Shown piece by piece: positions 48,301 to 59,484 of a stretch of DNA of 64,000 nt; the stretch's first letter is position 1, and every line of letters begins with the position of its first letter. The position numbers were made by a program, and so were the translations under genes. The notes beneath the pieces were generated by a model. It was not told the DNA's origin, did no database searches, and saw only the letters and a list, made by a program, of their open reading frames with translations. Source of the DNA: Macrolepiota albuminosa (taxonomy: Eukaryota > Basidiomycota > Agaricomycetes > Agaricales > Agaricaceae); assembly GCA_027475525.1 (NCBI GenBank), contig JAMWFC010000116.1, positions 2,541,826-2,605,825 of the forward strand. The letters are read 5' to 3'.

Positions 48301-49042
48301 ACCCTTCCTGGATACGATATCGAACTCAAGGTCAGATGAGATCCCGTCTCGTTGTACGGTTATCTAATACTACTTATATAGCCTGGAGGCAAAGAAATAT
48401 GTGTATCATCAGACAATGTTGATGAATACATTAGTGCAGTAATTGACGCAATACTTGGAAAAGGCGCAATGGTACAAGCGAAAGCCTTTAGAGACGGGTT
48501 TTCAAAAGTGTTCCCTGTCACTGATTTACGAGCTTTTTCTGCGGATGAGTTGGTCATGCTGTTCGGCAATTCCGATGAGGACTGGAGTATCGAAAGTCAG
48601 GGTTACCTTATTTTTCATGCTTTCACTTCTCATATAAGCTTTCCAGCTCTTTCTGAAGCGTTAAAAGCAGACCACGGTTTCAATGTCGAAAGTCGAGCAA
48701 TTCACGACCTTATTGAAATAATCTCAGCCTATGACAACTCGACGCGTCGTGCTTTCTTACAGTTCATTACAGGCAGCCCAAAATTACCAATTGGAGGTAA
48801 AACTTCGCCTCTTGTGGAAGATAGGTCTAACATAAAATGAGATAGGTTTCCGTGGACTCAACCCACCATTGACGGTGGTACGCAAGCCACATGAGCCCCC
48901 TCTTACGGCGGATGACTATCTTCCGAGTGTGATGACTTGTGTGAACTACCTCAAGTTACCGGAGTATAGTTCGAAAGAAATAATGAAGGAGAAGCTGCGG
49001 ATTGCCATGCAAGAAGGAGTCGGGAGCTTCCACTTATCATAA
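42361..49042 (+). CDS. UFD4: HECT E3 ubiquitin ligase, Ufd4/TRIP12 type
   Basis: Large ligase of the ubiquitin-fusion degradation pathway. The N-terminal part is basic and disordered, with [16 protein letters not shown] runs and acidic tracts (near 43200 and 43560). Armadillo repeats follow ([40 protein letters not shown]). Long low-complexity linkers connect to the HECT domain, which starts about 47530 ([20 protein letters not shown]) and continues through [40 protein letters not shown] and [20 protein letters not shown]. The catalytic Cys is in [16 protein letters not shown] (TGT at 48938). The protein ends EGVGSFHLS at 49042. A 77-bp duplication at 43822-43975 breaks the armadillo part, with one base missing after it. 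Confidence 0.9.
43822..43975. repeat. Exact tandem duplication, period 77 bp (join L)
   Basis: Bases 43822-43898 equal 43899-43975 exactly, spanning an exon end, an intron and the next exon of UFD4. One base is needed after 43975 so that MEKISE continues into [18 protein letters not shown]. Confidence 0.97.
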
Positions 49043-50128
49043 CTTTTGAATCTTGATTGGACTCATTCTTATTTTGCGACTGCTCGACGGGAGAACTCAG
49101 GACTAAGGCTATTGAAATAGAAACATATCTGGGTATAAATTAGTCATCAAGCTTCCTAAAACTTGTAAAAGGAGACTACCGGCATATGGTTTGGCTGTGA
49201 ATCTATCAAAATTATCCATAATCGAGTGAACAACTACGGAAGTCTAAAAAGATTCGATCAACGGATGGGTACAGGACTTTTGAAAGATGTTCCTTTACCT
49301 GTACGTCCCACACCTGTTCTTCGTGTTCAACAATGTCACGGTAGTGTGATTCTTTCATGTTATCAAGTTCATCCACCTGGCGCTGCGGTACAAGAAGGGC
49401 TTTATGAAAGTTTTTGATCATCAGTTTTCCATGTATTTATAGTACATTATTCAAATAACCTCCTGGAAGGCGTACGAGAAGTAGAGATGATAGCGATCTG
49501 GAGCCACGGAGCTAGAAGATCTTAGCAACAGGCAAGAAGGCAAGAAGGCTTGTTCTTACCAAGCTCAGGCTCGAAGCGATCCCCCCCCTTCTAGATAGTA
49601 TTCCAGAGCCAGGCATCTGGGCGTCTGGGCATTTGAAACTCCCGTCGGCCTCAGTCTTCATCTTCTCGACATTGGACTGTGATGTATGGTCTTTTCGTGG
49701 CCATGGTGTGGATTGTTGTAAACCTTGAGTGAGGAGGGGTTCGATATATAAATCAAAGAAGACTTATAGATGACTGTTCTTCTCGAAGAGGAGAATTTTT
49801 GTCTTTCTGTATAGGCTGGCACATGCTGATATTAGCGCTAGCACGATATGACGGATAGTCATAAAGCACTTTCACGAAAAGTCACACAATTACTTTCAAC
49901 ACTCTAGAAGAACATATATTCCTACATTACTATAATGACATCTACCTACGCTAGATAGCTAGCTATGGACATATCAGCAGAGACAATCCACGGTAGACGA
50001 TGAACTAAGGAGTTGAGATACAACAAAATTAGAAGGTAAGTAAAAGGGGCATGTGGAGGGAAAGCTTGCCAACACTGCAAGGAAGAAGAATACAACATGG
50101 CGTAAATAACAGCACTTGGAGGATCAGT
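49043..50128. other. Intergenic region between UFD4 and deaminase-fold pair
   Basis: About 1.1 kb between convergent gene ends. No gene is recognised. There is a short direct repeat GGCAAGAAGGCAAGAAGGC near 49531-49549 and TATATA-like stretches. It probably contains two 3' UTRs. Confidence 0.45.
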
Positions 50129-51631
50129 TCACTTGTGAGAACCCCGAACTTGCAATTTCTGTAGTCCGGAGATGATCTTAGGTTCCAGTTCGTTTTCCGA
50201 GCCAGAACTTGAAGCCGTAGCATAGTCTTCCGAGTGCTCTCGTCCATGGGTTGGACCTCGAGTTTTCAGCTCAAGGGCCTGATGTAAAATGTCGACCGCA
50301 TGATTCTTCACAATTTTCTGGACATTTTTATCGTACTGACTCAAACCGATCAATGCTGCCGTTTCATAAGGCCAGCCATGAGCACCCGCAGTCTTCCATT
50401 TGCCATTATTAATAGAGCCCATAACGATGTGACACTGGTAACAGCTTCTTTTGCTGCAACCCACTGGACGTTCCTCTTTGGCCATATCGAGTTTATACAT
50501 GTAAAGGATGATTTGAATTTCGGCATGTATCTTAGGCCTGATAAAAGCATCTTGCTCGTAATCGTCTGACCAGAATGTATTGTTCCATTTACGAAATCGA
50601 TCCTCTAAATATTCGAGAGTCAGACTCTGGATTAGCTTCTTGTCTTTTATGCTTTGCCGTGCAAGCTCCTGTGCAACAACTAGAACGCTAGGAATTGTGA
50701 TCTTCTTCTTGTTCATCTCCTTGACATGTTTTGGCAAAGCTATTCCTTGTGATACCCAAGTGATATCAACTTCAGAAAACCCATGAAGGAATTTCATGAG
50801 ATCGGGAATGCGTAAATATCGGCGCATCTTGTCAAGATTCCTCCAAAACTTTGCAAAGTCGTTGTCTCCATCTTTAATAACCTTTTCTGACAAAACAGGG
50901 CGGCCATTAAGAAACAACAAGTTATCCATGAAGTCCCCAAAAAATGATGTTTCTGTTAAGGTGACTGCAGCGTTCGCAAATAATTCGAAACGCAGACCCA
51001 TATCTTCTCTTTTATGGTCTAGTTTTAATCCCGTGACTAGGATTGTTATGATCTCCTCAAGAGCTTGCTGAATGTTGGATATTTTATAACCATTCGACTT
51101 CCAGAGAAGTAAGAGATGTTTGCCTCTACCAGTAAATCCGGACTGTAAGCTTCCATTATTGTTCCGAGAACAATATTCTCTAATAACAGACAGAAGCATT
51201 CCATCTTTATTCAATCCTTCGGTCAGGTATCTGAGTTTGTTAATGTGTGCTTGAACTTTGACTATTCCACGTTTGATCAAAAACGGCATCAAATCCCTGA
51301 GCTGCTGGTTTGGACCTTTCAATTTTGCCAGAAATTCTTTAGCGTCTGTTGCATCATCCATACTGGCAGCATCGTTTTTGGCAAGAACGATTGTGATAGA
51401 TTTTCCATCACTCTTTCTCCAGAAAGCTGATGCAACCACATCTCCCTTCTCACCAGTCGCCATGCAAGTGGCGATAGTTTCCAGATGGTGCATCTCTTTC
51501 TGAAAATAGGCAGGGCGGTCTGGATTGGTGACTTTGATTGTTTCATCTTTGAACCTGAGTGCAGCTAAGAGGCGCATGTAGCCTGAATGCTCAGCTTGAT
51601 CTTGGATCAAGTTACTCGATGGAGGAGGCAT
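50129..51631 (-). CDS. OTT_1508-like deaminase-fold protein (intronless), copy 1
   Basis: A 500-residue single-exon protein from the ATG at 51631. The C-terminal half carries the zinc-deaminase signature: HAEIQI (His369, Glu371), then GCSKRSCYQC (Cys397 and Cys400). This matches the OTT_1508-like branch of the nucleic acid/nucleotide deaminase superfamily, which is expanded in Agaricomycetes. The N-terminal half (HHLETIATCMATGEKGDVVA, DLMPFLIKRGIVKVQAHINK) aligns with the neighbouring copy. It has no signal peptide or membrane segment. Deaminase activity and substrate are inferred; no function has been proved from sequence. It is divergent from copy 2, with 258 bp between the start codons. 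Confidence 0.78.
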   Translation of the reverse strand: MPPPSSNLIQDQAEHSGYMRLLAALRFKDETIKVTNPDRPAYFQKEMHHLETIATCMATGEKGDVVASAFWRKSDGKSITIVLAKNDAASMDDATDAKEFLAKLKGPNQQLRDLMPFLIKRGIVKVQAHINKLRYLTEGLNKDGMLLSVIREYCSRNNNGSLQSGFTGRGKHLLLLWKSNGYKISNIQQALEEIITILVTGLKLDHKREDMGLRFELFANAAVTLTETSFFGDFMDNLLFLNGRPVLSEKVIKDGDNDFAKFWRNLDKMRRYLRIPDLMKFLHGFSEVDITWVSQGIALPKHVKEMNKKKITIPSVLVVAQELARQSIKDKKLIQSLTLEYLEDRFRKWNNTFWSDDYEQDAFIRPKIHAEIQIILYMYKLDMAKEERPVGCSKRSCYQCHIVMGSINNGKWKTAGAHGWPYETAALIGLSQYDKNVQKIVKNHAVDILHQALELKTRGPTHGREHSEDYATASSSGSENELEPKIISGLQKLQVRGSHK

Positions 51632-51889
51632 GGGTGCAGATAATGCAGATGAAAGATGAATAGAAAAGATAACGGAGGTGAATGTGCTTGGTGCGAAGTG
51701 AAGTTGTAATTGGCTTTGAACGTTCACGTTGCGTTTGAAAGAGTAGAATGGTATTCTATGCGCAGAACTATCAGGACGGGTGGAGGTGAACTTGGATGAC
51801 TCGGAAGAGGTATGTGTCGGTCCAGGAATTCGGAGTTTGAACTAGTTGTTGAAAGACTCGTCTCCAACTTGTTTTGTTTTTGCCACAAG

Positions 51890-53137
51890 ATGACGTCCAG
51901 TACGACTGAGCCGCAAATTCAGGCTCATCTTTCGGAAGATTTATACTTCATGAAGAAAATGTCACCAAGTCGGCTTTACCAACGTGGAGGTTATTCTCCT
52001 CCTGAGGCACGCCTACTTGATATAGTGGCTCTCTTCTTGGCTACTGGGCCATCGAATCCCACCATTGCTACATTCTGGTGGGAGAGGGGTGCCAAACTAT
52101 ACATAGCAAAGAGCCCCTTTGATCACCAGAACGATGCCACCGATATCAAAACATTCTTTCTTCACCTCACACAAGCACAGAGTTTCAGCAATATGATCCC
52201 CTTTCTTGCCACACATAGCCAGGCTACCGTCAACAAGCGAATATGCAAACTTCGTCAGTCTCTATGGATAGGTCTCAAATTGTTTAGTGGACCCCGTGAG
52301 AAGGAGGATCCACTCAATTATCTCGAGAGCACCGTTTTAGACTTGGAACCACCATTCGTTTTCGATGGTACCCAAAATGCCATCAGCACTTTTGAAAAGC
52401 TCGTCATGGCCTCTCGAAAAATGCTGTCCATTCACCGACATGTTTTCTTTATGCGTCGTCAAGAACCATCTGCCTGTTATTTGCAACGGCACCTCGACAA
52501 AATGGCCCAATATCTCCATGTCGAAGCCCTTATTAAATTTTGGAAAAGGAAAAAGCATGGAAGAGGTATCGAAATAGTGGTGGTTCCTGGCATTGAGACT
52601 GGTGATGCGCCTCATACCTTCAACATGGAAACAATCTTAAATCGGCATTTGGCCGTGATTCCTCGGAGATTCTTATCGAGTCCTGAAGAACTTAGGAGTC
52701 AAGTAACGCGTCGCTTCAGATCATATTCATTGTCCATCACAATCACCCCACACGTTCACGCGGAAATTGTGCTGATTCTCCACGTATCTGAAAAGATCGA
52801 GCTGCAGCATTTGAAGGATTCTGCAGAGCTGCTTATAGGGAGTAACAAGACCAGCTGTTTCGCGTGCATGTGCTGGAGAAAACATTTCAACTCTGTTTTT
52901 CATACGACTTGGGAAACCACTTGTACTTATAGCCAAATTGCTTTCTTCAGCATGACTTGGAAAATGATGTCAGTGAATAACGTGCCGCGCTTTCACTGGG
53001 CCATTCCTTGCACCTCATCAACAATTGATTCAAGTGTACTAAGTGGCTGTTCTGAAGCTGTTCTCGCTGGTGTCCAGGGTGAAGTGAAATTACTGGTGGA
53101 AAGCGAGCTTGACAGGGCTGATGACATACTTAATTGA
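51890..53137 (+). CDS. OTT_1508-like deaminase-fold protein (intronless), copy 2
   Basis: A 415-residue single-exon protein starting MTSSTTEPQIQAHLSEDLYF. The motif HAEIVLIL (His290, Glu292) is followed by GSNKTSCFAC (Cys323, Cys326), the same spacing class as copy 1. The N-terminal half reads LLDIVALFLATGPSNPTIAT and NMIPFLATHSQATVNKRICK, clearly homologous to copy 1. The two are divergent but share domain order, so they are paralogues from a local duplication. An upstream in-frame extension to 51812 would add a Cys-rich stretch but has no ATG support. Function is unknown; the deaminase-type zinc site is complete. Confidence 0.76.
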   Translation: MTSSTTEPQIQAHLSEDLYFMKKMSPSRLYQRGGYSPPEARLLDIVALFLATGPSNPTIATFWWERGAKLYIAKSPFDHQNDATDIKTFFLHLTQAQSFSNMIPFLATHSQATVNKRICKLRQSLWIGLKLFSGPREKEDPLNYLESTVLDLEPPFVFDGTQNAISTFEKLVMASRKMLSIHRHVFFMRRQEPSACYLQRHLDKMAQYLHVEALIKFWKRKKHGRGIEIVVVPGIETGDAPHTFNMETILNRHLAVIPRRFLSSPEELRSQVTRRFRSYSLSITITPHVHAEIVLILHVSEKIELQHLKDSAELLIGSNKTSCFACMCWRKHFNSVFHTTWETTCTYSQIAFFSMTWKMMSVNNVPRFHWAIPCTSSTIDSSVLSGCSEAVLAGVQGEVKLLVESELDRADDILN

Positions 53138-53690
53138 AGGAAGAGCAGATTTTAAGGATTTTGAGAGGTATAATGGACTTTCTCCCTGACAATGGGTAGA
53201 TAAATTATATAACCGCTTTCCTACATTGTAACTCTGCAATCTTGTTCCTAATCGCTATCGTCCCTTCTGCTCTCTTTGTACATGTCCATACAACTCTAAA
53301 TATATGCATGGTATAGAGTTTCATTATTCCTCGAGGCTGTGTAACAAATGAGGCAGACTACGGAGGGACTTCACGACGATTGACCAACTTCGCATAATTT
53401 CTGAGTAGCACTTTGTATTGACTTCTGATAAATTCCGTTTCTCATATCAAAGAAGGCATCAGCACAAGCAGACTAACCTGAACATATCAAAGGCGCTGAT
53501 CTGTTCAGAATCAACCCACCTAGTCTGAAGTCTAAAAATCGAGTGTAACAAGGGAGGTCGGACCTAGATTTGGAGCTGTTCTTTCTTGTCAGCTTTTGAC
53601 CTCTCAGGTCTGGAAAGCCTGAATATTTGTCAACAAGCAAGTTGCTGACCAAGCATGATGTGAATAGACCTTTGTTGACCACCGGCCACC
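53138..53690. other. Intergenic region between copy 2 and PHF5A
   Basis: About 550 bp between the end of copy 2 and the Phf5a/Rds3 start, AT-rich. No gene or repeat is recognised. ORFs here lack protein-like features. Confidence 0.5.
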
Positions 53691-54282
53691 ATGTCTAAGC
53701 ACCATCCCGGTCGGTTCAGTTTCTCCTAAACTTGTTGCGAACACTCATATGTGTTCGAGATTTGATTATGTGCAGGCGTCAGCCAGGAATAGGTTGGTTT
53801 CATTCTGTACATTACGCGATAGTCAGCTCATTTGTTGTCATTTAGCTATCGGCCGACTTTGCGAGAAATGCGACGGAAAATGGTATAGCTCCCAGTATTC
53901 ATATATTGTACGGTGTCTAATCATCATCATTGCAATAGCCCCGTTTGTGACTCTTACGTCCGGCCAGAAACTTTGGTACGCATCTGTGATGAGTGCAACT
54001 TCGGTACTTATGGGGGTCGATGTATAATATGCGGTGCACCTGGTAAGCCTGGCTTCTTTATCATCCAAGACAAATATGAATTTGACTTTTAGGTATCTCC
54101 GACGCGTACTATTGCGCGGAATGTACGCGACTCGAGAAAGATCGAGATGGTTGTCCCAAGATTGTCAACCTTGGAGCAAGTAGAACCGACCTTTTCTATG
54201 AACGACGTCGTTTAGGCTCGTCATTTCCCACTGTGGCTCTTTGCTTCCACTGACCCTCAAAACAGGCTTTAAAAAGGGCTGA
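53691..54282 (+). CDS. RDS3: Phf5a/Rds3, U2 snRNP SF3b zinc-finger subunit
   Basis: Essential pre-mRNA splicing factor in the SF3b complex. Six exons (53691-53709, 53760-53792, 53846-53882, 53939-54042, 54093-54215, 54266-54282) give 110 residues, the same as human PHF5A. The Cys-rich fold is seen as [39 protein letters not shown] and [20 protein letters not shown]. It ends in [12 protein letters not shown]. The last intron requires a GC donor (TTAG|GCTCGT) to keep the conserved GFKK end. A GT donor nine bases earlier would give 107 residues. Confidence 0.9.
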
Positions 54283-54522
54283 TCTCGTTTACTCAACACT
54301 ATATTGTTCTGTATTATATAGGTAGTTTTGTTCAAAGCCAATTTTCCAAATATCAGCATCTAGTCAATACACAGCGTATGGGATGATAGGGGGACTCTCC
54401 GTGGGAGTCTCTAGATTGGCCAATCTCCTGCTTCAGAGTTAGCTATGACACTTAGGCTGACAATAGGAGAACCAACTGGAGTATTTTCACATCCACCTAT
54501 ATAATCTCGTTAATGTATAACT

Positions 54523-57500
54523 TCAGTAAGGTAATTGATAATTCACCAAGGATTTGAAGGCCAAAAAGACATGTGTGTCGTTGTGAGTGTCAACAGCTTC
54601 ACATGTATCACATAAATCTCGTGCACAGTAGGCACACCGGAACCATGTGCCCACAATAACCTTGATGCAACGATCACAAAAAGAATTTACATGCTTCAGA
54701 TTGTTCAGGTAGGCTGTAAGTAGAGCAAATGAACCTTCGAAGTCTAGGAAAGGAACATATCCTTTTACCTGTGGGCTCGCTTGTGTCCACAAATGGGCTG
54801 TGAGGACCGACAGGTATCTGGTATCTAGATATGTCAATGTTGGGCTGTAGATGATGATTTCATAGAATCTTACAAGATTGGGACCATGGGAGAAAAGCTC
54901 TCAATAGGCCTAAGAACTGGTCTGGGCAACTTGAAGAATATATGCATCGGGTCATGTACAAGATATGACCTTTGTTCGCAGTTTTCGCACTAAACAGATG
55001 ATTATTGTCTATGCGAAGTCCAAGTGTTAGTTCATACTAGATTATATGCTCTTGGAGAAGAAGGACAGTTGGCACATTGGTACCGGATCCCAATGATGGT
55101 CTTGAAGGGGTTCAGGTTTAACTGTATTTGCAATGAGAAGTAAGACTCACGAGACCACAACTATTGCAGAGTAGACGATGGTCATTCGACGGTATTAGAG
55201 CATGCCGAGAGGCATTGCCAACCACAGTACGAGCGTAGGAAGACACCACTGAACTGGCCTTTGACCACGAGGCCGACAGTCCGACGCTTGCTGCATCTCC
55301 TCCTGTCCAGAGGTTGATGGCCCTTCGACTGGCACTCTCCAGCTGCAGGAAGTGTGAGCGACCATAGCCATTACTATGTTCACAAGTTCACAAAAAACAT
55401 ACTTCTTGCATTTCTAATGGATATGGTATCTGACGCTTGCACTGAGTGCGACTTCAAAGGTTGAGGCATTGATCAACTCATACCTTTATGAGGATATGTG
55501 AAGAGTTATGTCCACCGTCGGCGGAATCAAGATTTCCAGGAAGGCCAGCTGACTCACAATTCGCGCAAATATCCACACAGGCACAGATGGCGCAGTGAAA
55601 TCGAGCACCGACGATGTCTTGTAAACAACTGACAGATCCCTTAACATGGCAATGGAAAGTCAGCCAATTAGTTGACCTACTGTGTACACTTGACACCTGG
55701 GTGTTTCAGCGCTAGGTTATTGGTGTAAACACTGATGAAAACCTGATTTATAGAGACCCAAAAACTCACGTTCTTCACCTTGAGGGTCCGGAGGGCGGAT
55801 TAAATGAAGATCAAGATCGTTATGTGAGGGGGACAACCTGTCTGGTACATTGAGGAAAGCGTGCGAAGGATGTAGTTCGTGTACTTGACTAATAAACATT
55901 TTAAGCCTTGATGCACTTGTTGAAAATAGATGTTGAAAACTAACCTGTAACACGCACGACACAAGTTGATGTTTGAACATGATACACACTTGTATCGTTT
56001 GTGAAAGGTAGTCGCCTGGCAAGTGGAACACTTGGATACTCGGACCTCGTCTTGCTCTGTTTCAAATACCATTGACTTTGAGCCATCACTTGACTATAAA
56101 ATGCACTAACCAACTTCCTCCCACCTGTCGTGTGACCAGTACTTTTGCAAGAAGGTGTGCCGAAGCTCGCCTTTCTTCGGTGCTGCTCTTCTCCATTGAG
56201 ATGCTACCTGTGCATCACCATTGACCGAAATCGGCATTATAGGTGACGTACTAGACGCCGCTTCGATCGCATGATGGACTCCAGCAGACTCCATACAGTT
56301 GGAACACAATTCAAAGCCTTTCACTGAAGGTACTTCCGGGACAGTAAGGCTAGAAGCAGAAGGAATGGAGGGAAGGTGTCTGTAAGCTGGTAGTGATTCA
56401 GAGCTACCGCACGGGTACATCTGCGACGATAACGAGTGACTGGGAGAGGATGATACTGAATGTATGTCATGTGGTTGTGGAGGATAACTGAGGGAGGAAG
56501 AGCTATTTGTTTTCCCCTTACCCTTCAGAATCTGGTCGCTCATAACAGGATGTTTCTCTCCACATGTGGAACAAACGTATCGAATCAAGTCTAGTAACGT
56601 TCCGCAGTTGGAACAGTCTGTCAAGCTGTTTTTAGGGGGAACAGTGGGCGGAAGATACTGAAGCAGCTCTCTGTCGACCAAGAAGTTTGTGTTGCCATCT
56701 GTCGAAGAGAATTTTTCGTGCGAGGGCTGCAGGTTCGGATGTGTGGAAGAAACCTTTGGATCGCGCGCCCTCTGGGTTTGGATCTGCTGAGCCGCCAGCC
56801 AATTTAAATGCATAGAAGAAGGTCTTGTCCTCTGAAGAATGGGTATCGCTCCGGGCGGGGGACCATCATCGTAACCAGAATCTTGAACTTGCGAGACAGA
56901 TGAACCCGCAGATGTGTAGTTATAGTAATATCGCCCGCGAGGGTCTCTTTCCAGCGCAAGGTCCCCACTAAGCCTGTCTTCATCGTCCATCTGTGGGTCG
57001 AGGGAAACGTCATCAGCCGCTGATAGTTCAGGCAGTACTCCAAGCATGGTATGGATGTGACGGTCGTTTTGCTCCCTCAACCATGCTTCTTCACGACTAT
57101 TCCTCGCTAGTGGATTAGAATGAACGTTCGGTGTGCCTTGTGCTAGCTCTCTTTGGAGCTTGAGGCGTTGGAAGACGGCAGAGGGATCTGTTAGACGTTG
57201 GCTTGAGGAGATCTTGTGAAGCTTGTCAAAAAGTAGACCTCCACCTCCACTGATTCCACTTACAGGTGCGGCTGACCCTTCTCGACCTCTATTTCCAGGA
57301 GGACACGAAAGCAGTGTGAATCGCGAACCACTTGCACTTACAAGAGAGCCAGTGCCATCTCCCGTTTTTAGGTTGCTTGGAACGGCTGACCATGAGGAGA
57401 CAGATGGACCACTGTTATCACGAGAGCTAATCGTGACCGAATCATCGTCTGCTACAGGAGATTCAAATGAGAATGACTGTTGACTTCCATTTCGTCCCCG

Positions 57501-57952
57501 ATACTCGTCCAAGCTGATCAGCGATGATGTATCTGAGAGACTGGGGCCATCATAATCGACTGTAATCTGGACCTTGAGGGTCACTTTTCGGCTTCCAAAA
57601 CTACGACCTGACAAGATGGAGGCTGCTGAAGACAATGGTACATCATCCCCGGTGTGAAAGTATTGGATTGCTTCAGTGAGGTCTGTATCGTTGGTAATTG
57701 TCGTTATCTCGCCGTCATCGTCTTTGTATGTAATCACAAACGATGTAGGAGAGAGCGAATAACACTGTTCGATCTATTTAACATTGAAAAAAATAGTGTT
57801 ACAGATGTGCAAGCTGCGGGAGATGAACCACGAAACACCTTCTGCCGAAGCAGTTCATATGTGCAGTTGCGCGCAGAGTCAAAAGTAATCTTCTTATTCC
57901 AGCTATCCAGAGAACATTTGACAACGAGCTGCCTGCTAGTTCTGTTGTTCAT
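54523..57952 (-). CDS. PB1 domain and multiple ZZ-type zinc finger protein (NBR1-like)
   Basis: The N terminus (MNNRTSRQLVVKCSLDSWNK) followed after one intron by SFVITYKDDDGEITTITNDT is a PB1 domain with a conserved acidic OPCA-type motif. A long disordered Ser/Pro region follows. At least four Cys-rich ZZ-like fingers are seen: CSNCGTLLDLIRYVCSTC with a distant CSNC partner, CSTCQATTFHKRYKCVSC with CRACY, CNSCGLAIIGIRYQCANC, and CDRCIKVIVGTWFRCAYC with LCDTCE. A further one may lie in between (FHCAICACVDICANC). PB1 plus tandem ZZ is the layout of selective-autophagy receptors such as NBR1. I see no clear four-tryptophan (FW) or UBA domain. Autophagy function is inferred. Confidence 0.75.
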
Positions 57953-58108
57953 TCTAGTGTAGAGACTGGAGAAGGAATGATTTTGATGACTACATAACGG
58001 ACCATACCCCTATTTGGGCCACACCGGCGCCCGCAGTCGTTCGGGCGCTAAATCATTGTAATTTCCACCAATGTCATCAAATAACCATTCTTTTCCAGAC
58101 ACGGTGTC

Positions 58109-59484
58109 ATGGAATATACAGATGTAGTCCGACGAGCAGGTTACCAGTCTCTCTCTGATGTCTCTCCTCTTCTGACCAACTATCAGGTCTCCTTGAGCGG
58201 TATCACATTGCGAGGTTCTCGTCATTGGATCTGGATTCCTGCGTCCTGATGGCTGCACAATATATACCTCCAAAAGGCCGTCGTTTGGATAGACCGACGA
58301 TTTATGGTGCTCTTGCCAAAGTTATCGAAGTTCACACCGCATTAGGTGTTCGTTTGAAGGATCCTGCGAAAGATCCGGTTTTTGAACGCCTTGAGAAGGT
58401 TGAACTCTCCGAAGTCGTAGAATTCTCTGACAATTGCGACCTTGAAGCAACGATACAAGCACAACTACTACGAAAATTTGACGTAACGTCTAATCTACCT
58501 CTTTGGCGCGTCGTGATTTTAGGAGACGGTACCGTCTGCTTCGCCTGGCACCATGGCATCGGTGATGGCAAGAGTGGTCTTGCTTTCCATCGCGCTTTTC
58601 TGACCTCCCTACAATTGAATGAGAGCCGAGGTGGCAGTTCCGTACTGATATCTCCAAAGAATGATTTGGTTCCCCCCATCGAAACGTTAGTCGACCTTTC
58701 CCCGTCATGGCTGCATATCGTTTCGACGCTTTTTGGTTTATACGCTCCTGTATCATGGACTAGTGCAGCTCATTCATGGACGGGCGGCCAAGTGCCCACC
58801 GAAATCACCTTTCAGAACCATGTTCGACTTCTTGAATTCTCTCCCGATGCTGTTTCCACCCTCCTCAAAGTATGTCGCTCTCATAAAGCAACGATAACGT
58901 CGACATTTCATGCGCTAGCTGTTTCTGTCATATCTGACCTCGTGATGTCCGATAAATATACAGCGATATCCTCTCTTGTCCCAGTATCCCTTAGAGGTCT
59001 TTCGGGAACGTCCAGCGATGTAATGTGCAACCATGTGTCATCTCTGCATCGCCATACGAAGATAAACCCGACATTTTCCTGGGAGTACGCATCCCAGTAT
59101 GCAGCAGAACTTCGTTCTTATGTCAAAAAGTCGGTGGAGGAAATAGGAATGCTTTCTTATCTCAACGGAAAGTACGACGAGTTTTTCCAGGGAATGTTGG
59201 GGAAGAAACGGCGCGGTGGATTCGAGCTTTCCAATGTTGGGCGGTTTGAGGCTGAGAACACCTCAACGGACGGGACACAATGGTTAACTGGGCGTATGGT
59301 CTTTGCCCAATGTGATGTAGTTGTCGGCGCCGCTCTCAAATTGAACGTGGTTGGTGACGCATTTGGAGGGATTACTATGTCTGTAATCTGGGGTGCTGGC
59401 TCCGTTTCGGATGTCTTTGCTGAGAGCTTCATCGTCAAATTTAGGAATGGTGTTGATAAGTTTCTGAGTGAAGAGGTTGTGTAG
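58109..59484 (+). CDS. Alcohol O-acetyltransferase family (AATase) protein
   Basis: CoA-dependent acyltransferase of the fungal AATase fold. The start at 58109 (MEYTDVVRRAG) splices through a 47-bp intron (58140-58186) to LLERYHIARFSSLDLDSCVL, the usual family opening. The catalytic HxxxD motif is HHGIGDGKSG near 58551-58580. The other conserved region is the C-terminal NVGRF and GGITMSVIWG. The single long second exon is otherwise intact. Ester formation from alcohols is the family role; the substrate is unknown. Confidence 0.82.
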
